From positions 1-27,632 of the forward strand of contig JBQTJH010000187.1 of the NCBI GenBank assembly GCA_052387335.1: a stretch of 27,632 nucleotides of DNA. Direction: 5' to 3'. Both the position numbers and the translations under genes were made by a program. This DNA comes from Panacagrimonas sp052387335 (GTDB lineage Bacteria > Pseudomonadota > Gammaproteobacteria > Nevskiales > Nevskiaceae). Below the pieces are notes generated by a model. That model had not been told where the DNA came from. It saw nothing but the letters and a program-made list of their open reading frames with translations, and did no database searches. Below are positions 1-7,035 of this stretch, one piece after another (position 1 is the stretch's first letter; the number at the start of each line of letters is the position of its first letter).

Positions 1-1043
1 ATCACCCGCGCCAATCCGCCCACCACGTAATCGACATTGAGCATGCGCCCGGCATCTTCCGGGCCAATACGTCGCTCGTGCAGCGCAAATACGCTGCCCT
101 GCGCGATCACGAACATGCTGCGCAGCTTGGCCAGACGCACGGTCACGTCGTAGGCCAGCGCATCGGCAACACCGCCAGGTGCTCGTGGCTCCGCGTCGCG
201 ATCCGAAAACGGCATCACCGCGATGGAGGCGCGTCGCGGTGAGGATGCGCTCAGCTCGGGCTGGGTCGCGTTGATCGGCTGCGGACGGGAAATCGCCGAG
301 ACCACGACCGGTGCGTTCGCGGCGCGCCAGGCCACGCGCAAAGGTGCCGAGTCCAGACCCTCGGACTCGAACAGGGCCGATGCCGCGGCGAGATGATCCT
401 CCGCTTCGCGCAGCTGTCCTCGGCGCGCCAGGTTCTGCAACATTTTCTCGTGCGCGCGCCGATCGAAGGGTGCGAGCTGCAACCACTTCTCCAGGTAGCC
501 GAGCACGTGGTCATCGTCCGTGCCCTGCACCAGCTGTTCCAGCAGCGCGGTCTGACAGCCACGGAAGCGGCGACGCTGCGCCGTGAGCCAGGCACCGAAG
601 GCGGGACTGTCGGCCAGTTCCAGGCCTTCGAGAAAATCCCCGGCGAACAGCGCGACCAGATCGCGTTTGCGCTCCGCTGTCAGCGGCTCGATACCCCGGG
701 CAATCGCGCGCTCGATCTCAATGGCGTCGACCCGGTCGCCCCGCAGATCGAGCTGCACCGTGTCGTCGGGCGTCAGTACGCGGCGACCACCGGCGACGTC
801 GATGGCGCTACGAATCTTGCTGAGGCAACCGCGCAGCTCACCGCGTGGATCGTTCGGGCCGTCCCACAACAGTTCGCATAGCGCGTTGCGCCCAACCGGT
901 CGCGGTGCCAGCGCCAGATACGCGAACAGCGCGCGCAGCTTGCGCGACGCCGGCAGAACGAGGGGGCCGTCGTCACGATGGATCGCAAAGCTGCCGAGCA
1001 TCTGCACGCGCAGTGCCCCATCCACGGAGGAATCCACTGGCAT
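1..1043 (-). CDS. SARP-family regulator: winged helix, BTAD and TolB-like segment (3' end outside window)
   Basis: An open reading frame of 347 codons on the minus strand runs off the left edge. I translated it by hand. From the ATG at 1043 it reads MPVDSSVDGALRVQMLGSFA, and an in-frame TAG lies upstream at 1083-1085. Residues about 10-85 look like an OmpR-type winged helix (ASRKLRALFAYLAL, CELLWDG, LRGCLSKIR). Residues about 90-240 look like a bacterial transcriptional activation (BTAD) domain with helical repeats (AWLTAQRRRFRGCQTALLEQ, KWLQLAPFDRRAHEKML). From about residue 265 the text IAVMPFSD, FVIAQGSVFALHERR and MLNVDYVVGG resembles the TolB-like domain often fused to such regulators in proteobacteria. 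It is divergent from the cupin and methyltransferase genes and probably controls them and itself. In-frame GTG codons upstream of 1043 are alternative starts. The family call is firm; the target genes are inferred. Confidence 0.82.
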   Translation of the reverse strand, partial: MPVDSSVDGALRVQMLGSFAIHRDDGPLVLPASRKLRALFAYLALAPRPVGRNALCELLWDGPNDPRGELRGCLSKIRSAIDVAGGRRVLTPDDTVQLDLRGDRVDAIEIERAIARGIEPLTAERKRDLVALFAGDFLEGLELADSPAFGAWLTAQRRRFRGCQTALLEQLVQGTDDDHVLGYLEKWLQLAPFDRRAHEKMLQNLARRGQLREAEDHLAAASALFESEGLDSAPLRVAWRAANAPVVVSAISRPQPINATQPELSASSPRRASIAVMPFSDRDAEPRAPGGVADALAYDVTVRLAKLRSMFVIAQGSVFALHERRIGPEDAGRMLNVDYVVGGLARV

Positions 1044-1045
1044 TT

Positions 1046-1133
1046 CCACGCTGGCTGCCACGCTCGGCTCCACGCTCGCTCGCTAGGGTGCTGCGGTCGC
1101 TCAGGAGTATGCGGTCGGTCGCTACGCCCGACC
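1046..1133. promoter_or_regulatory. Candidate operator region between SARP regulator and cupin gene
   Basis: The 135-bp divergent intergenic region holds three exact direct copies of CCACGCT at 1046-1052, 1058-1064 and 1070-1076, a regular 12-bp period. There are two copies of TGCGGTCG at 1092-1099 and 1110-1117, and an inverted repeat GGTCGG/CCGACC at 1113-1118 and 1128-1133. Streptomyces SARP regulators are known to bind heptameric direct repeats spaced by about one helical turn, so the heptamers are plausible sites for the adjacent regulator. The 12-bp spacing is slightly longer than the usual 11 bp. No clear -35/-10 pair was seen. If the regulator starts upstream of 1043, the heptamers would be coding. 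Confidence 0.4.
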
Positions 1134-1178
1134 AAACCGCCGACGCGACGCACGTCAGCCCACTACCGAGAACCTGCC

Positions 1179-1643
1179 ATGTCCATCAGATCGAGTGTCA
1201 TTTCCTCTCTCGTCCTGCTCAGCGCCAGCACCGTAGCGCTGAGTGCCGATCCCCCCGTCGAAGCCGCGATTGCGCGCACCATCGCCGATCCTGCACTGCA
1301 GTGGGGCCCCTGCCCGGACTTCATCCCCAAGGCGTGCAGGCTCGCCGTGCTGCACGGCGACCCGGCCAAGCCGAACGTGGATGTGTTCCTGAAAGTGCCG
1401 TCCGGCGTGACCTTGCCGCATCACAAGCACACCTCGGCCGAGCGCATGGTGCTGGTGGCGGGCGAGCTGAAGGTGAGCTTCGAGGGTCAGGCCCCCATGA
1501 CGGTCAAGACCGGCACCTACCTGTATGGCCCGGCCGGCAAGCCTCACCTTGCCACCTGCGCCAAGGGCGCGGACTGCGTGCTGTTCATCGCCTTCGAGTC
1601 GCCGCTCGATGCGATTCCCGTCTCCGTGTCCACCCAGAAGTAA
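1179..1643 (+). CDS. Exported cupin-domain protein
   Basis: This is a 154-residue protein with an N-terminal signal peptide: MSIRSS, a hydrophobic stretch and a likely cleavage near ALS/ADPP at about residue 23. The rest is a single small beta-barrel of the cupin type. The first cupin motif is visible as LPHHKHTSAERMVLVAGEL, with histidines and a glutamate in metal-ligand positions. The second is GTYLYGPAGKPHLATC, with another histidine. A metal-binding periplasmic protein is likely; the substrate is unknown. The start at 1179 was chosen because it gives the signal peptide; upstream in-frame codons lack one. Its stop is 15 bp before the methyltransferase start, so the two are probably one transcript. 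Two cysteines (ATCAKGADC) near the C-terminus could form a disulfide in the periplasm. Confidence 0.8.
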   Translation: MSIRSSVISSLVLLSASTVALSADPPVEAAIARTIADPALQWGPCPDFIPKACRLAVLHGDPAKPNVDVFLKVPSGVTLPHHKHTSAERMVLVAGELKVSFEGQAPMTVKTGTYLYGPAGKPHLATCAKGADCVLFIAFESPLDAIPVSVSTQK

Positions 1644-1658
1644 GCCCAGGAGAACGTC

Positions 1659-2486
1659 ATGAATGCCCCCATCAATCCCACGCCCGACCTGTCCGCCATC
1701 AAGACCCGGCAGCAGGCCGCCTGGTCGTCCGGCGACTACGCCGTGGTCGGCACCACCCTGCAGATCGTCGGCGAAACGCTGTGCGAGGCGCTCGACCTGC
1801 GCGCCGGGCAGCGTGTGCTCGACGTTGCCGCTGGCAACGGCAACGCCTCGCTCGCGGCTGCGCGTCGTGGCTGCGAGGTGGTGGCCTCCGACTACGTGCC
1901 CGCACTGTTGGAACGCGCCCGCGAGCGCGCCGCCGCCGAGCGTCTCGAAATGGAATTCCGCGAAGCGGATGCTGAAAACCTGCCGTTCGCCGATGCCGCG
2001 TTCGACGCGGTGGTCTCGACTTTCGGCGTGATGTTCGTCGCCGACCACGATCGCGCCGCGGCCGAGCTGCTGCGCGTGTGCCGGCCCGGCGGCAAGATCG
2101 GCCTGGCGAACTGGACGCCCGAGGGTTTCATCGGCCAGGTGTTCAAGATCCTCGGCAAGCACCTGCCGCCGCCTCCCGGTGCGAAGTCGCCGGCGCTATG
2201 GGGCACGCGCGGACGGCTCGCGGACTGGTTCGAGCCACAGGCCAGCTCGATCACCGCGGCCGAGCGTCACTTCGTGTTCCGTTACGAGTCGCCCGAGCAC
2301 TGGCTCGCCGTGTTCCGCCAGTTCTATGGCCCGATGCTGAAAGCCTTCGCCGCGCTGGACGCCGCTGGACAGGCCCGCCTCGAACACGATCTGCTGCAGC
2401 GGGTGGCACAGTTCAACCGCGCGCAGGACGGCACGATGGTGCTCCCCAGCGAGTATCTGGAGATTGTCATCATGCGTCGCGAGTAA
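1659..2486 (+). CDS. Class I SAM-dependent methyltransferase
   Basis: This 275-residue cytoplasmic protein has the class I methyltransferase fold. Motif I is VLDVAAGNGNASLAAARRG at about residues 50-68, the acidic motif after strand 2 is VVASDY, then comes FREADAENLPFADAAFDAVV with the typical post-II acidic residues, and LLRVCRPGGKIGLANWTPEG is the motif III region. It is closest in style to UbiE/Methyltransf_11 enzymes, but nothing shows the acceptor substrate. An AGGAGA ribosome binding site lies just before the ATG at 1659. It follows the cupin by 15 bp and is probably co-transcribed, under the divergent SARP-type regulator. The final third (aromatic-rich, RYESPEHWLAVFRQFYGPM) is probably the substrate-binding cap. 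Confidence 0.85.
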   Translation: MNAPINPTPDLSAIKTRQQAAWSSGDYAVVGTTLQIVGETLCEALDLRAGQRVLDVAAGNGNASLAAARRGCEVVASDYVPALLERARERAAAERLEMEFREADAENLPFADAAFDAVVSTFGVMFVADHDRAAAELLRVCRPGGKIGLANWTPEGFIGQVFKILGKHLPPPPGAKSPALWGTRGRLADWFEPQASSITAAERHFVFRYESPEHWLAVFRQFYGPMLKAFAALDAAGQARLEHDLLQRVAQFNRAQDGTMVLPSEYLEIVIMRRE

Positions 2487-2562
2487 TGCCCGAGCACGCC
2501 GGGTGTCGTCGCGCAGACGGTGCCCGGCTATGCTCGACACCCGACGTAGCGCGGAGTCAGGC

Positions 2563-3609
2563 GTGGCCAAATTCGACAGCATTCTCGGCACCATCGGCCG
2601 CACGCCGGTGGTGCGAATCAATCGGCTGGCACCAGCGGGTGTGAACCTGTTCGTGAAGGTCGAGGCCTTCAATCCGCTGGGATCGGTCAAGGATCGCCTC
2701 GCACTGGGCGTGATCGAGGCCGCCGAGCGGTCCGGCCAGCTCAAGCCGGGCCAGACCGTGATCGAGGCCACCAGCGGCAACACCGGTATTGGCCTGGCCA
2801 TGGTGTGCGCGGCCAAGGGCTATCCGCTGGTGGTGACCATGGCCGAGCAGTTCAGCGTCGAGCGGCGCCGCCTGATGCGTTTTCTCGGCGCCAAGGTGGT
2901 GCTCACGCCGGCGGCCGGTCGCGCGATGGGCATGGTGACCAAGGCCATCGAACTCGCGCAGGCGCATGGCTGGTTCCTGACCCGGCAGTTCGAGAACGAA
3001 GCCAACCCCGACATCCACTCACGCACCACGGCGCAGGAGATCCTGGCTGACTTCGCCGGTGAGCGTCTTGATTGGTGGGTGACGGGCTATGGCACCGGCG
3101 GCACCTTGAAAGGCGTCTCGCGCGTGCTGGCGGCGGAGTCGCCGCAGACCCGGATCGTGGTGTGCGAGCCGGCTGAGGCGCCGCTGCTCGGCAGCGGCGC
3201 CGAACAGCCTCGCAACGCCGACGGCACGCCCGCCGCAGCGCACGTGGCGTTCACGCCGCACCCGATGCAGGGCTGGACGCCGGACTTCATTCCCAAGCTC
3301 ACCGCCGATGCGGTGCTGTCCAAGGTCATCGACCGCGTCATCGCCATCCCCGGTCCCGAAGCGCTGCGCTGCTCGGCAGAACTGGCGCGCAAGGAGGGCT
3401 TGTTTGTGGGCATCACCTCCGGCGCGACCTTCGCGGGTGCGCTACAGGTCGCCGCCGAAGCGCCGCGGGGCGCGAACATTCTGTGCATGCTGCCGGACAC
3501 CGGCGAGCGTTACTTGAGCACGCCCCTGTTCGCCGATGTACCGGCCGATATGACAGCGGAGGAGCAGGACATTTCGCGGTCGACGCCCAGCGGACAGTTC
3601 GCCACCTGA
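2563..3609 (+). CDS. PLP-dependent cysteine synthase-family protein
   Basis: This 348-residue protein is of the fold type II PLP family of O-acetylserine sulfhydrylases (CysK/CysM), which make cysteine from an activated serine and sulfide. Visible family marks are the PLP lysine in NPLGSVKDR (K43 from the GTG start), the phosphate/substrate loop TSGNTG, the glycine-rich GTGGTL loop, and a C-terminal serine loop ITSGATF. Between about residues 210 and 245 it has an extra stretch (GAEQPRNADGTPAAAH, then HPMQGWTPDFIP) where classic CysK has a short loop, so exact specificity is uncertain. The GTG at 2563 is preferred because GGAG sits six bases upstream; an in-frame ATG at 2530 would add 11 residues without family similarity. 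It follows the methyltransferase by 76 bp on the same strand and may be co-expressed. Confidence 0.85.
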   Translation: MAKFDSILGTIGRTPVVRINRLAPAGVNLFVKVEAFNPLGSVKDRLALGVIEAAERSGQLKPGQTVIEATSGNTGIGLAMVCAAKGYPLVVTMAEQFSVERRRLMRFLGAKVVLTPAAGRAMGMVTKAIELAQAHGWFLTRQFENEANPDIHSRTTAQEILADFAGERLDWWVTGYGTGGTLKGVSRVLAAESPQTRIVVCEPAEAPLLGSGAEQPRNADGTPAAAHVAFTPHPMQGWTPDFIPKLTADAVLSKVIDRVIAIPGPEALRCSAELARKEGLFVGITSGATFAGALQVAAEAPRGANILCMLPDTGERYLSTPLFADVPADMTAEEQDISRSTPSGQFAT

Positions 3610-3632
3610 AACGGCGGGCGCCGACGCAGCAT

Positions 3633-4909
3633 TCAGCTCAGCATCTGCCGCAGCTTGTACTTGAGCACCTTGCCGCCGACGGTGGATGGCAGATCATCCA
3701 CCGCCACGATCTGCTTCGGCGTCTCGAAGCCGGCAAGCCGCTCACGACAGAACGCAATCAACGCGGCCTGGTCCAGCTGCTGATCGGGCATCAGCATCAG
3801 CATCAGCATCAGCATCAGCATCAGCATCAGCACCACCACACCCGTCACCCGTTCGCCCCAGCGTGCGTCGGGCAATCCAACGACGGCCGCGCGGCGCACC
3901 GAGGGATGCTGCGCGAGCACGGCTTCCACCCGCAGGCTGGATACGTTCTCGCCGCCACTCTTGATCATGTCCTTGTAGCGGTCGAGCATGATGCGCAGCC
4001 GTCTTCATCAAACGCGCACATGTCGCCGCTGTGAAACCAGCCGTGCTTGAAGGCCTCGGTCGTTGCGCGCTCGTCGCGAAAATAGCCGGCCGTCACGGCC
4101 GGTGATCGATACACCACCTCGCCGGCAACACCGGGCTGCGCGTGCAGTGAATGGCCGTCCTAGTCCATCACCGTGGAGCCGAGCATCGGTGAAGGAATGC
4201 CGACGTAGTTGAGTGCCGGCGCGGTGCGCTCATAGGTTTGGCGCCAGCGCGAGGGCCAGAAGCGATGGAAGGCAATGGCCTCGGTCTGACCGAAAATCCC
4301 CACCAGCAAGGCACGCGGAGCCAGCGTCTTTCGGCAGGATCTGCCAGATATCGTCGCCGTGGATGCGTACCTCGGGTTCGCTATCGGGCTGATCCGCGAT
4401 GAAGTCGCTGAAATCCGGGATGTCGACGGCGCTGTTTTCCAGCGACCCTATGCTCAGGATGAACTACACACCGGCGCGCTCGAACGGCGCACGCCCGTTG
4501 GCCCACAGCGCGGCATCCACCGCCGCCACGCGCACGCCGCAGTGGCGCAGCAGGTGTTCCACCATGTCGGGCGCCATCAAGGTATTGATCGCAGCGCGGC
4601 CATGCCGGCCTTGGCAATGCCGAGCTTGAGCAGATAGCCGTCGACCAAGTTTTCGCACAGCAGCGCCACGCGCTCGCCGCGCTCAAGCCCGCACGCGATC
4701 AGCGCCTGAGCGATGCGATTGCAGATTCGGTCTGCCTGCCGATCACTCACGCGCGCGAAGGCCGGATCCACCACCGCGCAAGGCGCCGCGATGAAGGCGA
4801 TCTTGTCCGGCTCGCTCCAGCCCATGCGTTTCAGGATGTCGCCGACCGCGGTGCGGTCCCAGCGATGGTCGGCACGCCGGCCGTGGAGATTGTCGACGTC
4901 GATGCTCAT
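3633..4909 (-). pseudogene. Decayed AMP-binding acyl-CoA synthetase
   Basis: The minus strand shows successive pieces of an ANL-superfamily acyl-CoA ligase in different frames. The N-terminal piece (4909 to about 4590) contains DKIAFIAAPCAVVDP and GLERGERVALLCENLVDGYL. After a frameshift near 4590 the family text resumes as NTLMAPDMVEHLLRHCGVRV until an in-frame TAG at 4464-4466. It continues as DIPDFSDFIADQPDSEPE and breaks near 4325, where the core with the TSGTTG motif is missing. Another frame gives IFGQTEAIAFHRFWP, a TAG at 4160-4162 and then VVYRSPAVTAGYF and HSGDM. After a last frameshift near 4000 come LDRYKDMIKSGGENVSS and GGKVLKYKLRQ. The coding potential is only about 420 codons versus roughly 510-540 for intact relatives. 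It cannot make a working enzyme. Confidence 0.88.
3789..3830. repeat. Hexanucleotide tandem repeat (CATCAG)7
   Basis: Seven perfect copies of CATCAG lie inside the acyl-CoA synthetase pseudogene. On the coding (minus) strand they read as seven Leu-Met pairs, inserted between GVVV and PDQQLD where relatives have a short loop. Because the unit is six bases, copy-number change keeps the frame. The perfect copies suggest recent slippage in a gene already free of selection. Confidence 0.95.
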
Positions 4910-4958
4910 GTCGCGCACTCATCCCGCTGTTATCTCGCTGATATCTTTTCTTCGAGCG

Positions 4959-5558
4959 CTACACCGGCGTGCGCCCGGACAGTGCGTGCGCCAGGGTGCC
5001 GCCGTCCACGTATTCCAGTTCACCACCCATGGGCACGCCGTGCGCGATACGTGTCACCGCCACCTTCGACGCCTTGGCCATCTCCGCCAGGTAATAGGCC
5101 GTGGCCTCGCCCTCGACGGTGGGATTGGTCGCGATGATCAGCTCGCGCACCTCGCCGCTGTCGAGCTGCTCTTGCAGCAGCGTCAGGCCCAGCTCCTGCG
5201 GTCCGATGCCATCCAGCGGAGACAAGCGCCCCATCAGCACAAAATAGCGGCCGCGAAACGTGGTGCCGGCTTCCAGCGCCATCAAGTCAGCGGGGGTTTC
5301 CACCACGCACAGCTGGCCGCCGGCGCTGCGCGCGGGGGTGCAGTAGCGGCAAGACTGGTCCTCGCAGAACATGCGGCAGCTCGGGCAGCGGCTGATGCCC
5401 TGCAAGGCCTCGCCCAGCGCCAGGCCGAGTTGTTCGGCAGCAGCGCGGTCGCGGTCAAGCAAATGAAAGGCCATGCGCTGCGCCGACTTGGGGCCGACGC
5501 CGGGCAGGCGGCGCAGGGCGTCGATGAGACGTGACAGGCGGGGGGAATAGGTATTCAT
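4959..5558 (-). CDS. recR: Recombination mediator protein RecR
   Basis: This 199-residue protein is the full length of RecR, which works with RecO (and RecF) to load RecA on single-stranded DNA gaps. The N-terminal helix-hairpin-helix is seen as LIDALRRLPGVGPKSAQRMAF. A four-cysteine zinc site follows (CPSCRMFCEDQSCRYC, about residues 58-73). The Toprim domain starts with LCVVETPADLMALE and includes the acidic ATNPTVEGEATAYYLAEM. The C-terminal GVPMGGELEYVDGGTLAHAL is typical. The ATG at 5558 is three bases from the divergent GTG at 5561 and thirty from the divergent permease ATG. In many relatives recR follows dnaX and ybaB; neither is here, so this copy appears to be transcribed alone. Confidence 0.96.
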   Translation of the reverse strand: MNTYSPRLSRLIDALRRLPGVGPKSAQRMAFHLLDRDRAAAEQLGLALGEALQGISRCPSCRMFCEDQSCRYCTPARSAGGQLCVVETPADLMALEAGTTFRGRYFVLMGRLSPLDGIGPQELGLTLLQEQLDSGEVRELIIATNPTVEGEATAYYLAEMAKASKVAVTRIAHGVPMGGELEYVDGGTLAHALSGRTPV

Positions 5559-5587
5559 GAGTGAGCAATTCTACCGGTGAGATCGGC

Positions 5588-6355
5588 ATGAGCTTCGAAC
5601 TGCTTGCGCTGTGCGGCTTTGCCTTCCTCGCCGGATTTCTCGACGCCGTGGTCGGCGGCGGCGGCCTGATCCAGGTGCCGGCCTTGCTCATCCTGCTGCC
5701 GGAAGCCTCGATCGCCGCGCTGTTCGGTACGAACAAGTGCGTGTCGATCTGGGGCACCGCCGCCGCCGTGTGGCAGTACACGCGGCATGTGCGCATTGCC
5801 TGGACTTCGGTGATGCCGACGGTGATCGCTGCGCTGCTGTTCGGCTATGTCGGCGCTGCGACGGTAAGCCGCTTCGACCCCGACGCGCTGCGTCCGCTGA
5901 TTCTGGTGGTCTTGCTGGCGGTGCTGGTCTACACCCTGTGGCGTAAGGATTTTGGCGCGCTCCACGCGCCGCGACTTACACCCGCGGCGCAGATCGTCGC
6001 CGGTCTGACGGCGGGCGCGGTCATCGGTTTCTACGATGGATTCTTCGGCCCGGGCACCGGCAGCTTTCTGGTGCTCGCCTTTGTTGCAGTGTTTGGCTTT
6101 TCATTCCTGCACGCTTCGGCCGCGGCCAAGGTCGTCAATGTCGTCACCAACCTCGCCGCCATTGCCTACTTCGTGCCAAACGGCTACGTGATTCCGGAAC
6201 TGATCGCGCCGATGGCGCTATGCAATGTCGCCGGCAGCCTGATCGGCGCGCGCCTCGCCATCCGTCGCGGCAGCGGCTTCGTACGTCTGCTGTTCGTCGT
6301 GGTCGTGGGCCTGCTGATCTTGCGCTTCGGATGGGGCGTGTTCGGAGGCGGCTGA
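5588..6355 (+). CDS. TSUP (TauE/SafE) family membrane permease
   Basis: This 255-residue integral inner-membrane protein has about eight hydrophobic segments. The family signature near the N-terminus is LAGFLDAVVGGGGLIQVPALL, and the repeat half has GAVIGFYDGFFGPGTGSFL, which are the two pseudo-symmetric TSUP motifs. Such proteins export or import sulfite, sulfoacetate or other small anions; the substrate cannot be told from sequence. The ATG at 5588 is chosen because a GGTGAG sequence sits six bases upstream; a GTG at 5561 would add nine residues and nearly abut the recR start. It is divergent from recR, so the two share a very short control region. About 270 bp without a recognisable gene follow before the signalling operon. 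Confidence 0.88.
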   Translation: MSFELLALCGFAFLAGFLDAVVGGGGLIQVPALLILLPEASIAALFGTNKCVSIWGTAAAVWQYTRHVRIAWTSVMPTVIAALLFGYVGAATVSRFDPDALRPLILVVLLAVLVYTLWRKDFGALHAPRLTPAAQIVAGLTAGAVIGFYDGFFGPGTGSFLVLAFVAVFGFSFLHASAAAKVVNVVTNLAAIAYFVPNGYVIPELIAPMALCNVAGSLIGARLAIRRGSGFVRLLFVVVVGLLILRFGWGVFGGG

Positions 6356-6627
6356 GCAGAGGAGGGCCCGTCGTCCGTAGCAGCCGATTGTCGGACCGAG
6401 CCGATTCCGGAATCTGGTGGAACGCATGATGCAGGGCACGACCCGAGCGGCGATCATCTGTCGCACACCAGTCAATGGAATGGCGAGATGAAGCTGATCC
6501 CCGGATATACAAGTGGACGCATCGTGCCGAATCCCGTCATCACGGCGCGCGACTTGGCCTGCCAGACGCCAGTAATGATCCACCGCCCTCGCCGTGGCGC
6601 TGTGGGGCCCAAAACGCCGGGATCCGC

Positions 6628-7035
6628 ATGCCGCCGATGAATCCCGTCCGCTTGTTGATCGTTGACGACAGTCCGCGCGACCAGTTGCTGCTCGACTGCG
6701 TGATCGAAGAATTGTGCGTAAGCACCGGCCTGCAACTGGAGTGCGAGCATGTATTCACCGGACCGGATGCGCTGAGGTCACTCGAAAGCGCGCATTACGA
6801 CGCCATGATCCTCGACCAGAAGATGCCGGAGATGAGCGGCAGCGAGGTGATGAGCGTTTTCAGGGAACGCTTCGGCGCGCGGTCAGACCGGCCCAAAGTG
6901 CTCGCGTATTCCAGCTGCGATCTGCCGGAGTTCCGACACCAGTGTCTGGCGGACGGCGCCGACGCCTTCATGCCCAAGTACATGGTCGCGGCAGAGTTGG
7001 GCCTGGTGTTGCACGAGTTCGGGCTCATTCGATGA
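6628..7035 (+). CDS. Stand-alone response regulator (REC only)
   Basis: This is a single receiver domain of 135 residues with no output domain. The acidic pocket is LLIVDDSPRD, the phospho-acceptor aspartate sits in AMILDQKMPEMSG, the switch serine in VLAYSSCD, and the conserved lysine in AFMPKYM. The inserted loop after the first helix (EELCVSTGLQLECEHVFTG) is like that of Rcp1-type regulators that partner with kinases carrying an SHDLQ-type H-box, as the kinase of this operon does. The start at 6628 has GGGA nearby; an ATG at 6637 is equally possible. The stop overlaps the next start (ATGA at 7032-7035), so translation is coupled. The 272 bp upstream hold no gene or clear promoter that I can recognise. 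Confidence 0.88.
   Translation: MPPMNPVRLLIVDDSPRDQLLLDCVIEELCVSTGLQLECEHVFTGPDALRSLESAHYDAMILDQKMPEMSGSEVMSVFRERFGARSDRPKVLAYSSCDLPEFRHQCLADGADAFMPKYMVAAELGLVLHEFGLIR

Noticed and set aside
583..1975. Long plus-strand frames opposite the SARP-type regulator and over the cupin and methyltransferase genes
   Set aside because: They are arginine-rich shadows of GC-rich coding DNA in other frames and have no recognisable domain.
3789..3830. Possible CRISPR array
   Set aside because: The copies are six bases long with no spacers, so it is a simple microsatellite.
3483..4034. Plus-strand frame with a His-Gln repeat over the CATCAG tract
   Set aside because: The repeat is only the other-frame reading of the hexamer tract. 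The minus-strand acyl-CoA synthetase fragments explain this DNA.
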